DNA of 64,000 nt from CAKZLS01 sp963771545 (GTDB lineage Bacteria; Pseudomonadota; Alphaproteobacteria; Rhodospirillales; Defluviicoccaceae), in contig CAVYTX010000003.1 in NCBI GenBank assembly GCA_963771545.1, positions 186,001 to 250,000 on the forward strand, given 5' to 3'. The notes beneath the pieces were generated by a model. It ran no database searches and was not told where the DNA came from. It saw only the letters and a list, made by a program, of their open reading frames with translations. Each line of letters starts with the position of its first letter. The stretch's first letter is position 1. The position numbers were made by a program, and so were the translations under genes. Shown in pieces: positions 15,055-24,368 of the stretch.

Positions 15055-17634
15055 ATGCATTCACGCGAGAAGCCGGGTCCGTTGAAACGTATATCTTTCT
15101 TGCTTGGCGGCCGGTTTCGGAACCGGCCGGACAGCGAGCACGAGCAGGCAATCGTGCGGGTTGTTATCACCGGCTTGGTTTTTGCCTATTTGCTGTATCT
15201 CCTTTCTTCAAGAGGTTCCGACCACCCCCATATCGGCGAGATCACCTTGGGTGTGCTCGTCGTCGCCTGCTATCTGTTCTTGTCGTGTATCTATCTGGCG
15301 CTGATCGTGATCTGGCCGCGGGCATCTCCGTCGAGACGTCTCACGGCGATGGTCACGGACTTCGCGGGCACGTCATACCTCATGTACCTAGGCGGCGAGG
15401 CGGCCGCGCCGCTGTATCCGATTTACCTTTGGGTCACCTTCGGCAATGGCTTTCGGTACGGTCTGCCGTACCTTGCCGCGTCCGTGGCCGTTTCGGTTAT
15501 CGGGTTTTCCGCGGTTATCGCGGCGACCGATTTTTGGCGTGAAGAATGGCCGCTCGGGGTCGGACTGTTGGCGGCGCTGATTGTTCTTCCCGGCTACACC
15601 GCGACGCTCATCCGCAAACTGACCGAGGCCAAGGCGCAAGCCGACGCGGCCAATCAGGCAAAAAGCCGATTTCTGGCAACCATGAGTCATGAACTCCGAA
15701 CGCCGCTCAATGCGATCATCGGCACCAGGGACCTCTTGTGGGACACCCGGCTGAATCGCGATCAACGGGACATGGTCCATACGGTCAAGACCTCGGGCGG
15801 TGCCCTTCTGTCCTTGATCGACGATATCCTGGACCTATCCCGAATTGAAGCGAGCAAGGTGTCGGTGATCTTCGATGACTTCGATCTTCATGCCGAGCTT
15901 GCCGATTTGGTTTCGATTTTGCGTCTTCAAGCGAGCCGAAAGGGTTTGCGGCTCGGCGCCCACATCTATTCGGACGTGCCCTGCCGATTGCACGGCGACT
16001 GGGGACACCTCAGGCAGATTCTGACCAATCTGGTGGCCAACGCCACCAAATTCACCGAAACCGGGTATGTGCTCATTAATGTTCGCTCGGTAACGGCGCG
16101 GGAACCGGGGCAGGTCAGATTGCGGTTCGAAGTGACCGACACCGGCATCGGCATCCCATCGGACGACTGCGAGCGCATTTTTGATCGCTTTACCCAGGCC
16201 GATGAATCGGTTAACCGCCGTTTCGGCGGCGCGGGTCTCGGTCTAGCGATTTCCAAAAACCTGGCCGAACTGCTCGGCGGCGAGATGGGGGTAAGAAGCG
16301 AAGTTGGCGTGGGAAGTACGTTTTGGATCGAGATGCCCACCTTGCTTCAGGACTCGGGGGCTGAAATCGGTTCGGCTTCCATCCCGGAGCGGGTTTATAT
16401 TCTTTCTCGGGACGCGGCCCTGATCAAACAGGTCGGGGCTCAGCTTGCCCGGTTGGGGGTCATCCCCATTTCCGCATCGAACCCGGATGAAGCGCGCCAG
16501 CTGATTGCACATGCGGCGATCGAGAGCAAGTTGCACCACATAATCATGGTGGATGGCAGGAGCGCCAACTGGGACCTCTCGTCGGTCGCGGAGAGCTTTA
16601 ACGAGATCGAACCGCATTGTGGTTTTGCGTTTGTCCTATTGGCCGGTCCCGGGGCCGAGGTCATATCGGACGGCAGTTACGTTTCCACGTTGCCTCAGGG
16701 TTTCGATCACGCCTCACTATTGCTCGCGCTTCACGCGGCTTACGCGTTCTGCCAGGACAGGCCCGGCGAAGAGGGAGAGCGCGAGCGCGAGCGTGTTTCG
16801 CCGGATCGGCGAGGGTTGCGGATATTGATCGCCGAAGACAACGCAATCAATCAAAAGGTTACCGCCAAGATTTTGGAGACGTCCGCCCACGTGCCTTTTA
16901 TCGTCGCCAATGGCGACGATGCGTTGGAGGTGTTGGAGCACGAAGAGTTCGACCTGCTGATGCTCGACGTCAACATGCCGGGAACAAGCGGCATCGACGT
17001 GATCAAGCTCTATCGCATGGCGCGTCTGGGCGAGGTCCGCGTCCCCATTATCGCTCTCAGCGCCGACGCGACGCCTGAAACGCGGGCCGCTTGCATCGAA
17101 GCGGGCGCCGACGCTTATCTGACGAAACCGATCGAAGCCAGAAAGCTTTTGGAAGCCGTCAACAGCCTCATGACCCCGGAACAAATGAGCGAAAGGGCGT
17201 CGATGCCGGTTCCCAGCGAAGGGACGGTCGCGCGGATTTCCGATCATCCCCGGTACAAGGTGGATGCGCAGCCAATCATCGACTGGCCCGTCATCCGTCA
17301 ATTGGTCCAGTACGGATCGGGAGATGAGTTTGTGCTGGAGATCTATCGCGATTTCGTGGTGGATACGAAGGACCTTCTTACCTCCATGGAATCGGCGGTG
17401 GACGATGGCGACGTCGCCGCGTTTCGCAACCGCGTGCACGCCCTGCGCAGCAGTTCGGGGAACATGGGCGCGGCGGTGATCTCGCGATTGTGCGCGGAGG
17501 TGCTCGGCACGAACCACGCGGACCTCGAACAAAACAGCCGCTTCTATTATTCTCGATTGCGGGACGCATTCGAGGACTTTCGTCACGAGTTTCCCCACAA
17601 TTCCGACTCGCTCCGGCGTTTGATCACTCACTGA
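15055..17634 (+). CDS. rpfC: RpfC-like DSF-sensing hybrid histidine kinase
   Basis: An 859-residue hybrid kinase with the RpfC plan. The N-terminal input module (about residues 20-190) has RPDSEHEQAIVR and then five membrane helices, including AAPLYPIYLWVTFGNGFRYG. This matches the RpfC region that senses DSF fatty acids. HisKA phospho-His is His212 (MSHELRTPLN); the HATPase has NLVANATKF, DTGIGIP and FGGAGLGLAI. A degenerate receiver-like stretch (about 445-565) is followed by an intact receiver with Asp638 (LLMLDVNMPG) and Lys in LTKPIE. A C-terminal HPt domain carries His795 (RVHALRSSSGN). An ATG 33 bp upstream is also possible. It converges on the rpfF-like gene, and the likely target regulator follows. 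Confidence 0.88.
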   Translation: MHSREKPGPLKRISFLLGGRFRNRPDSEHEQAIVRVVITGLVFAYLLYLLSSRGSDHPHIGEITLGVLVVACYLFLSCIYLALIVIWPRASPSRRLTAMVTDFAGTSYLMYLGGEAAAPLYPIYLWVTFGNGFRYGLPYLAASVAVSVIGFSAVIAATDFWREEWPLGVGLLAALIVLPGYTATLIRKLTEAKAQADAANQAKSRFLATMSHELRTPLNAIIGTRDLLWDTRLNRDQRDMVHTVKTSGGALLSLIDDILDLSRIEASKVSVIFDDFDLHAELADLVSILRLQASRKGLRLGAHIYSDVPCRLHGDWGHLRQILTNLVANATKFTETGYVLINVRSVTAREPGQVRLRFEVTDTGIGIPSDDCERIFDRFTQADESVNRRFGGAGLGLAISKNLAELLGGEMGVRSEVGVGSTFWIEMPTLLQDSGAEIGSASIPERVYILSRDAALIKQVGAQLARLGVIPISASNPDEARQLIAHAAIESKLHHIIMVDGRSANWDLSSVAESFNEIEPHCGFAFVLLAGPGAEVISDGSYVSTLPQGFDHASLLLALHAAYAFCQDRPGEEGERERERVSPDRRGLRILIAEDNAINQKVTAKILETSAHVPFIVANGDDALEVLEHEEFDLLMLDVNMPGTSGIDVIKLYRMARLGEVRVPIIALSADATPETRAACIEAGADAYLTKPIEARKLLEAVNSLMTPEQMSERASMPVPSEGTVARISDHPRYKVDAQPIIDWPVIRQLVQYGSGDEFVLEIYRDFVVDTKDLLTSMESAVDDGDVAAFRNRVHALRSSSGNMGAAVISRLCAEVLGTNHADLEQNSRFYYSRLRDAFEDFRHEFPHNSDSLRRLITH

Positions 17635-17848
17635 CTTGTTCCGCAGGACATGCGTCCTCCGTGCGTTCAACTCATTCGACGCCCCGAGCGGCGCAATCGG
17701 GACGTCGCCGGTCGCACTGGTATTTTGCGCCTGGCGTGTGCGTGCTCGGTACAAACCGGACGCCATCAAGGACCTCTGGCCATTTTATCCGCGTGGGTCA
17801 TGAGTTTTCACCTAATCTTCGGCCTTGCCGGATGTTCGGCAAAGAGCA

Positions 17849-18883
17849 TTACGCCGCGTTCTTTATTTTTGCCCATCGGCGATCCTGAGCGGTCGCCAGG
17901 TGCTTCATCCTGCGCAGATCCCGTGGGGCCAACGACATCGCCATGTCGACCCACAGGTCGGTGACGTCCATCATTTCCTTCCGAGTGACCGGGTTCACGA
18001 TCTGGCGCGCCCGGAATACGGCTCGCCAAGTGCGAGCGGCCCGCTCCTGCTCCTGGATCAGGTCATGAACGGCCTCGACGCCCCCGCCGTCATCGACGAG
18101 CCGATCGACGACGCCCATTTCAAACAGCTCCTCGGCGGTGTAGATCTTGCCGCTCAGGATCATTTTTTCGGCGCGCGCGCAGTCCAGCTTTCGCGACAGG
18201 AACGTATAAGCCCCCATGCCTGGGAACAGATTGAAGAGAACCTCCGGCAAGCCGAACTTTGCGCTCCGCTCGGCAATGATGAGGTCATGAGCCAGGGCCG
18301 CCTCAAATCCACCGCCAAGAGCATCTCCTTGAACGACGGCGATAGTGCAGAGCGGCCGATCCAGATTGACCGCCCAGCGGTACTGCCCGTTGATGCACAC
18401 GTGCGCATACTCCCGCAGGCCTTCACGGTTCCGCTCCTCGATCAGACGCATGAACAAGGGGAGGTGACCGCCGAGGTTGAAGATCCCGGGCATGCGGGAA
18501 CCGAGAACCAAATAGGAGACCGGCGGTTCCTGGTCGCCGTGCGAGTTGCCGGACATCTCTTCGACGAAATCAAGCGTCCGGCTGATCTCCGCCATGAGTT
18601 CGGGGGTGAAACTTGGGCGCTCCCGCGGATTCATGAATTGCCACACGATGCGCTTGTGGGGATCATAGGAGACCTTAAGGTCTCTCAAGGATCCGGCATG
18701 CGCCAACCATAATGCTTCGGGATCCGCGGGCCGAGGTTGGCCGAAGGCGCGAATCATAGGCTGGCTGGAAGGTTGCTTGATTTCGGATGATCGCTTTATA
18801 TATGGTTGTGACCAATGCAGGGTCTCGAAAGCGGTCAAGGCATCGGTTCTTTTAGCGGCGTTCGTGTAGGAAGTGCTCAGCAT
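17849..18883 (-). CDS. rpfF: RpfF-like DSF synthase (enoyl-CoA hydratase/thioesterase)
   Basis: A 344-residue crotonase-fold protein. The RpfF active-site block is complete: GDALGGGFEAALAHDLII, then FGLPEVLFNLFPGMGAYTF. Glu194 and Glu214 are 20 residues apart, the same spacing as Glu141 and Glu161 of Xanthomonas RpfF. LFPGMGAY is diagnostic of DSF synthases against ordinary enoyl-CoA hydratases. RpfF dehydrates 3-hydroxyacyl-ACP and releases a cis-2-unsaturated fatty acid signal. It has about 55 extra N-terminal residues against the Xanthomonas protein. Start ATG 18883 has GGAG 7 nt upstream; a TTG at 18952 is an alternative. It faces the RpfC-like gene and is divergent from the c-di-GMP regulator. 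Confidence 0.9.
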   Translation of the reverse strand: MLSTSYTNAAKRTDALTAFETLHWSQPYIKRSSEIKQPSSQPMIRAFGQPRPADPEALWLAHAGSLRDLKVSYDPHKRIVWQFMNPRERPSFTPELMAEISRTLDFVEEMSGNSHGDQEPPVSYLVLGSRMPGIFNLGGHLPLFMRLIEERNREGLREYAHVCINGQYRWAVNLDRPLCTIAVVQGDALGGGFEAALAHDLIIAERSAKFGLPEVLFNLFPGMGAYTFLSRKLDCARAEKMILSGKIYTAEELFEMGVVDRLVDDGGGVEAVHDLIQEQERAARTWRAVFRARQIVNPVTRKEMMDVTDLWVDMAMSLAPRDLRRMKHLATAQDRRWAKIKNAA

Positions 18884-19213
18884 ATTCCCTCTCCATGTCA
18901 GGGGTGATGTTCGATCGAGCGGATGCGGAGGGAGGCGCCTGATGTGAGCCAATCAGCATTTGCTCCTTCTTACGCGTTTTTTTTGCAAGAAAAACACCGC
19001 ACCCATTGCATAGTATTGGTCCACACCGGGTGGATGGCCAAATCAATCATACGGGGCGTCTCCGGCAGCAGCCTTTGCGCATTTTTATGGCGCAAATCAA
19101 TCGACAGTGGTATCCAAACGGGCACTATTGCACGGACTGGTAAAAGTGCAAGAAGAGTCGTACCCCATATGGGGTAAATTTGAGGCCGGGGGAGGAGAGG
19201 GGCTGAACATTCC
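18884..19213. promoter_or_regulatory. Divergent regulatory region of the DSF locus with two inverted repeats
   Basis: This 330-bp gap drives the rpfF-like gene leftward and the REC-PAS-GGDEF-EAL gene rightward. It holds a perfect 16-bp palindrome TACCCCATATGGGGTA (19161-19176), 37 bp before the regulator's ATG, and a spaced inverted repeat TTGCAC-12 nt-GTGCAA (19128-19151). Both are operator-like; neither matches the Clp/CRP consensus. On the minus strand an ATG at 18959 with AAGGAG starts a 35-codon frame that ends inside rpfF (18852), a possible leader peptide. Confidence 0.45.
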
Positions 19214-21766
19214 ATGACGGTTATCATGCTTGTCGATGACCGGGTGACAAACCTGACAATTCTCGGTCAGTTCGCTAAGTCGGTGGAGGCCGACGTAACC
19301 GTCTGCGCTTTTGACAACCCCGTCGCTGCCCTGGATAGCCTCCCGCAGACCCAACCCGACTTGATCGTGACGGATTTCCTGATGCCGGGTCTGAACGGCG
19401 AGGAGTTCGTGCGCCGGTGCCGGGAGCTTCCGATCACAAGCGAGGTGCCGATCATCGTTGTCACCGCTTATGGCGAGGGGGAGTATCGTTATCGCGCGCT
19501 GGAAGCGGGCGCGACTGATTTCTTGCTCAATCCGGTCGATGGCCGGGAGTTCTGCACGCGCGCGCGAAACCTTCTGACGTTGCGGCGCCAGCAGCTGGTT
19601 ATCAGGAAACGCGCCGAATTGTTACAGGTCGAACTTGAAGAGGCCATTCAGCAGCATGCCAAGGATATCCTTGAACGCGAAAGAAAGCTGCGTCGCGTGA
19701 TCAACACGGTGCCCGCTCTCGTCAGGGCCGAGGACACCGAAGGACGACTGATCTTTCTCAACAGCTATCACGAACGATTCTTTCAGGTCGACCTTGGCGC
19801 CGCGATCGGCGCCGCCAACCGCGAAGTGTTCGGCGAGGAATATGGCGGCAGGCACCAGGACATGGATCGGCGGATGCTGGAAGCCAGTGGCGTGATGCGG
19901 GACGTGGAAGAAAAATTGAAGGATCGCGAGGGGCGCGAGCGCGTGCTGCTCACCAACAAGGCGCAGTTATGCGACAATGACGGTCGCGTCAGCAGTATCG
20001 TGACGGTCTCGCTCGATATTACCGAACTCAAGCGCGGAGAGCAGGCGATACGCGAAAGCGAGGAACGCTTCCGCAGTCTCGTCGAAGGCTCGGTCATGGG
20101 GATCGTCATCGACCGCGGCGGCGTTCCTGTATTCGCCAATCAGACATTCGCGGATGTGTTCGGCTATCGTGGACCGGATGAGATCCTCGCCATGGGATCC
20201 CTGGACGTGCTGTATGCACCGGCCGACCTGGTTCGCATAAAGCACTACAGGGACGCACGGGCCAAGGGCGAATCGGCGCCGGAAGATTACGAGTATCGGG
20301 GACGACGGAAGGACGGGTCGCTGATATGGCTGCAATCGAGGGTGCGGTCGATCCTCTGGAAAGGCCGGCAAGCCGTGCAGTCCACCATCACCGACATTAC
20401 CTTGCGAAAGGAATACGAGGAGCGCTTGCAGCGCCAGGCGAATTTCGACTGGATCACCGACCTGCCCAACCGGGTTCTGGCCCTGGATCGACTGAACAGC
20501 GCCGTGATCGGCGCCCGCCGACACGGTCGCAAGGTGGGTCTGCTTTACATCGACCTGGATCACTTCAAGAAGGTCAACGATACATTGGGACACGCGGCCG
20601 GCGATCAATTGCTCAAGCAGGCCGCCGGACGAATCAAGAAATGCGTGCGCGCGGAGGATACGGTCGCGCGTTTGAGTGGCGACGAATTCGCCGTCGTGCT
20701 GCCCGATATCGGCGCGGCGATTGACACGGAGACCGTGGCCCACAAGATCCTGGAGGCGTTTTCCCTTCCCTTCGATCTCGATGGTCAAGAGGCCTTCGTC
20801 ACCGCCAGCATCGGCGTGACCGTGTGCCCCGACGATGGCGACGACCCCATCGTCCTCATCCAGAATGCCGACGCGGCCATGTATCGGGCCAAGGAACAGG
20901 GGCGGAACACCAATCAGTTTTATACGTCGGAACTCAACGAGCGCGCGATCGCGCGGATCCGCATCGAGGGGCTGTTGCGGCGCGCGCTGGAGCGCAAGCA
21001 GTTGTTTCTGCACTATCAGCCGGTGGTGGACATCAACTCCGGCAAGACCGTTTGTGTCGAAGCCCTGTTGCGCTGGAACGCCCCGGAGGTCGGAGCGGTG
21101 ACGCCGGAACAATTCATCGCGCTCGCCGAGGATACCGGCCTGATCGTGCCCATTGGCGAATGGGTGCTGCGGACGGCTTGCCGGCAGATCAGCCGCTGGC
21201 GCGTGGAGGGGCTGCCGCCGGTATGCCTCTCGGTGAACATTTCCAGCCGCCAGTTCCGTGGGGGCGGCCTGGTGGAGACGGTCACGGATGCGCTGCGTGA
21301 AAACGGCATGTCCGCCTCGAGCCTTCAACTGGAGATTACCGAGGGTCTGCTGATGGACGATTTACCCGATACCAAGGCGGCGTTGCACGAGTTGCAGACC
21401 ATGGGGGTGCGACTTGCCGTGGACGATTTCGGCACGGGCTATTCGTCGCTCAGCTACCTCAAGCGGTTTCCGGTCACGGCGCTCAAAATCGACAAATCTT
21501 TTATTCGCGACATCCCCACCGATAAGGGCGACGCGACCCTGGTGGAGGCCATCGTCGCCATGGCCCACCGGCTCGATCTGCAGGTCATCGGCGAGGGCAT
21601 CGAAACCCGGAAACAACTGGATTTCATCCGTTCGCGGGGCTGCGATCTGGCTCAGGGACACTACTTCAGCCGGCCGTTGCCTCCGGAAGAATTCTCCCGG
21701 ATGCCGCGAAGTTGGGGCAAGGACCCGGGCGCCGAAAAACGCGATTACGGATTGGGGCCGCTGTGA
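19214..21766 (+). CDS. REC-PAS-PAS-GGDEF-EAL cyclic-di-GMP response regulator
   Basis: An 850-residue cytoplasmic regulator. The receiver (1-120) has phospho-acceptor Asp54 (LIVTDFLMPG) and resembles the RpfG receiver, but the conserved Lys before Pro is Asn106 (FLLNPVD). A coiled linker and two PAS domains follow (about 160-272 and 280-400). The GGDEF domain is degenerate, SGDEF at 488-492, with an RxxD I-site (RAED, 479-482). The EAL domain has EALLRW (616), LEITEG and DDFGTGYSSLSYLKRFP and looks catalytically complete, so net c-di-GMP hydrolysis is likely. Its place next to rpfF/rpfC suggests it takes the role of RpfG. The end overlaps the convergent mscS by 22 bp. Confidence 0.88.
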   Translation: MTVIMLVDDRVTNLTILGQFAKSVEADVTVCAFDNPVAALDSLPQTQPDLIVTDFLMPGLNGEEFVRRCRELPITSEVPIIVVTAYGEGEYRYRALEAGATDFLLNPVDGREFCTRARNLLTLRRQQLVIRKRAELLQVELEEAIQQHAKDILERERKLRRVINTVPALVRAEDTEGRLIFLNSYHERFFQVDLGAAIGAANREVFGEEYGGRHQDMDRRMLEASGVMRDVEEKLKDREGRERVLLTNKAQLCDNDGRVSSIVTVSLDITELKRGEQAIRESEERFRSLVEGSVMGIVIDRGGVPVFANQTFADVFGYRGPDEILAMGSLDVLYAPADLVRIKHYRDARAKGESAPEDYEYRGRRKDGSLIWLQSRVRSILWKGRQAVQSTITDITLRKEYEERLQRQANFDWITDLPNRVLALDRLNSAVIGARRHGRKVGLLYIDLDHFKKVNDTLGHAAGDQLLKQAAGRIKKCVRAEDTVARLSGDEFAVVLPDIGAAIDTETVAHKILEAFSLPFDLDGQEAFVTASIGVTVCPDDGDDPIVLIQNADAAMYRAKEQGRNTNQFYTSELNERAIARIRIEGLLRRALERKQLFLHYQPVVDINSGKTVCVEALLRWNAPEVGAVTPEQFIALAEDTGLIVPIGEWVLRTACRQISRWRVEGLPPVCLSVNISSRQFRGGGLVETVTDALRENGMSASSLQLEITEGLLMDDLPDTKAALHELQTMGVRLAVDDFGTGYSSLSYLKRFPVTALKIDKSFIRDIPTDKGDATLVEAIVAMAHRLDLQVIGEGIETRKQLDFIRSRGCDLAQGHYFSRPLPPEEFSRMPRSWGKDPGAEKRDYGLGPL

Positions 21767-22617
21767 ACATTCGCGGCTGCGGCGGCCGGGCCGATCAGAT
21801 GCACGTCGCGCTGTGGGAACGGAATGGTGATTCCCGCCGCTTCAAGCTGTTCCTTGAACCGCTTGGTCAGATCGAACTTCACCGCCCAGTAATCGGCGGC
21901 GTTCACCCAGATCCGGGCGATCAGATTGACCGAACTGTCGGCCAGCTCGCTGACCACGAACATGGGCTCGGGATCGGCAAGGACGCGCGATTCGGCGTCC
22001 ACCGCGCGTTTCGCGGCGGCCAGAGCCTGGTCGATGTCGTCGTCATAGGAAATCCCCAGGATAAAATCGATGCGCCGGGTTAGGTGATGGGAGTAATTCA
22101 CCACCGGGTTTCCCCAAACCTACGAGTTGGGCATGATGATCTGCACGTTGTCGGGGGTCGCCAATTCGGTGGTGAACAGCGAGACGTCCTTGACCGTGCC
22201 GCCTTTCCCTCCGATTTCCACGTACTGGCCGATCTTGAACGGGCGGAAAATCAGCAGCATGACCCCCGCCGCCACGTTGGAGAGCGTGCCCTGCAACGCC
22301 AGACCGATGGCGAGGCCGGCCGCGCCGAGGACGGCGATCAGGCTCGTGGTCTGCACGCCGAACTGGTTGAGGACGGCGATGACGACCACCGCCATGACCA
22401 GGTATTTGACGAGCCTGGCGAAGAAACCACTTAGCATCTCGTCCACGTGCTTGCTCTTCGCGAGCGTCCGCCGGGTGACGCCGGACAGGGTTTTCGCGAC
22501 GATCCATCCGACGATGAGGATGGCGATGCCGGCGATTACCCTGATCCCGTAGAACGAGAGCAGCGAGATCCCTTCCTCGATGGTCTTTTCATTGATCGTT
22601 ACGCCCGCGATTTCCAT
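21745..22617 (-). pseudogene. mscS: Small-conductance mechanosensitive channel MscS, interrupted by an in-frame amber codon
   Basis: A 290-codon MscS-type channel on one continuous frame broken by a single TAG at 22120-22122. The first part has the N-terminal helices and the pore helix TM3 with its Gly/Ala pattern (AVLGAAGLAIGLALQGTLSN), then the beta domain (FRPFKIGQYVEIGGKGGTV, TPDNVQIIMPNS). After the stop the same frame gives VWGNPVVNYSHHLTRR and the C-terminal alpha/beta domain. Relatives have Q at the stop (PNSQV), so one base change CAG to TAG explains it. The ATG is at 22617. MscS releases solutes on osmotic downshock. Recent mutation, suppressed amber or sequence error cannot be told apart. 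Confidence 0.8.
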
Positions 22618-22757
22618 AGGACTTCCCTCACGTGCTCTTTGATGGTGGTGGTTCGATGGTTGTGACGAGGCGCGATTGTCCCAAGGACAGTTTTACCGCG
22701 CGCGCCCGGATTGATTGGCGACTTGGATTCGGATGGTTCCAGTTTGGAATTATCGGA

Positions 22758-24113
22758 TCAGCATGTATCGTACGATAGCCATCCGATCAAGGTCTTGGTC
22801 TCGGGGTTCATTACCCGTTCATGTTTGAAGCACGCGCCGCTTGGAGGGGCATGCGAAGTCTCCGTGAAGACCACTCTCGTTTCACCGGCAACGATTTCGG
22901 CCCCGTCCGGCACCGGCGCGAAGATGTTCACCGTACCGCCATCGCCCGGCGCGACACAATTCCATCGGCGGCCGCCGTCGTCGCGGGTGCGCGCCCCCAC
23001 CATGCCATGGTTCATCGGCCAGGCCTTGGCGAGCCGGGCGACCGGGCCGGGTGTTCGTTCGAGACACGCATGGATGGCCGGCAACAGCTCGAGGACCAAA
23101 CGCGACCAGTCGTCCGGCGCCTTCCGATCCGGGTCGGCCTCCGGCGCGTCCTCGAGGCCGGCGGGAATGGCGGCCGGCGCGGTCCCCTCGCGGGCGTTGC
23201 AGCAGCCCACCAGAATCTCGCCGCTGGGCATGGACATGCGGACGGTATAGTCGAACGCGCCCTGCCCCTCGCCGTCGGACATGGTATCAAGGCACCGTTC
23301 GCGGGCGATCATCGCCACCATGTCGCCGGACGCCAGGTCTCCGCGTCCACGCCACACGAACAGCGCCGGCCTGAGAAAGTCCAGGGACGCCATCGCGCCC
23401 GTCAGCGGGATGGCTCGCGCCGGCTCCACGCCGGTCAAGCGCGAATATTCGGCGGTCTTCCCGTCGATCTTCAGGTTCCAGAAAGGCTCGTTGCCCCGGC
23501 ATGAAAACCCCGCCAGTCCCTTCATTTCATGCTTGGGTTGCTCCGGATCGGTGGTTGGCGCGATTTCGCCCGCCTGGGCTTGTGCGCCGTCGATGAACCG
23601 GAGCGCGGCGGTCAGTCCCATCAACGAAAAGGTGAAGCGCGCCCTCTCTCCGGCCTCATCCATGTAGTCGAAGGCGATGCTCAAACCGTCCTTCATTTGC
23701 GGGATCAGCGCGGCTACCATGGTTCCGTCGACGATCCCGTAGTCGTTGAAACCGCCCGCGCGCGCATGGCCGCTCCCGGGCGGAAGCACGATTTTCGAGT
23801 TGTCGTCCACCCGGACCGTCATGGGTTGGTTTATGTCGACGAGGCGGTTGATGGGTGAAAACACGATCTCCGGATCAACGCCGGGCGCGGGGACCGCCAC
23901 CCGAAGCCGCGCCGCAATCCCGCCCGGCCCCTCGGGGTCGGGCACGGTGGCGAGGGCGGAGCAATAACCGCCGCCGTCGTTCCGGCAGGCCGCCAGCCAG
24001 TCGCGGAAATATTCCCGGGTTTCGCCGGTCGTGGTTTGGATGGCTCCCGCCACGGGTGCCTGACCGGCGAGGATCAGCGTCAGGGCAACAACGAAGACAA
24101 TCCGGTATGGCAT
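22758..24113 (-). CDS. Secreted protein with IalB-like and COG3650-like regions
   Basis: About 451 residues, with a signal peptide (MPYRIVFVVALTLILAGQAP, cut near VAGA). The first 170 residues after it (YFRDWLAACRNDGGGYCSA and the following beta-rich stretch with INQPMTVRVDD) recall invasion-associated locus B/DUF1176 proteins. The middle (FSCRGNEPFWNLKIDGKTAEYSR) matches the uncharacterised periplasmic COG3650 pattern. The last 130 residues contain paired cysteines and a NHGMVGARTRDDGGRRWNCV segment. No catalytic site is recognised. It is probably periplasmic or outer-membrane associated. A GGGAAAAG lies about 9 nt before the chosen ATG. Function unknown; domain calls are by resemblance only. 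Confidence 0.7.
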   Translation of the reverse strand: MPYRIVFVVALTLILAGQAPVAGAIQTTTGETREYFRDWLAACRNDGGGYCSALATVPDPEGPGGIAARLRVAVPAPGVDPEIVFSPINRLVDINQPMTVRVDDNSKIVLPPGSGHARAGGFNDYGIVDGTMVAALIPQMKDGLSIAFDYMDEAGERARFTFSLMGLTAALRFIDGAQAQAGEIAPTTDPEQPKHEMKGLAGFSCRGNEPFWNLKIDGKTAEYSRLTGVEPARAIPLTGAMASLDFLRPALFVWRGRGDLASGDMVAMIARERCLDTMSDGEGQGAFDYTVRMSMPSGEILVGCCNAREGTAPAAIPAGLEDAPEADPDRKAPDDWSRLVLELLPAIHACLERTPGPVARLAKAWPMNHGMVGARTRDDGGRRWNCVAPGDGGTVNIFAPVPDGAEIVAGETRVVFTETSHAPPSGACFKHERVMNPETKTLIGWLSYDTC

Positions 24114-24368
24114 GACTGTTCTTTTCCCGCTCGATCTGGCCGGTGTTCCTGGAGGGAACGATACACCGCGAACGGACGTTTCCGCCAGATCTTGGGCGTC
24201 GCGTACCACCAACGGAAATGAATCGGCATCGCTATCCGTATTGCGGGGTCGAACAGGGGGAGCCAGCGGCCGGTTCGAGGAACCGGAGCGGGCGAGGGGC
24301 CACTCTAGTTCAGGATGGAGAGCACCGCTCTTGGTCGGGATGAAGACTTGTTGCGGTGCGTGTGGGTA

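Noticed and set aside
17849..18883. Ordinary enoyl-CoA hydratase of fatty-acid breakdown
   Set aside because: LFPGMGAY, the Glu-Glu spacing and the RpfC-like neighbour point to a DSF synthase instead.
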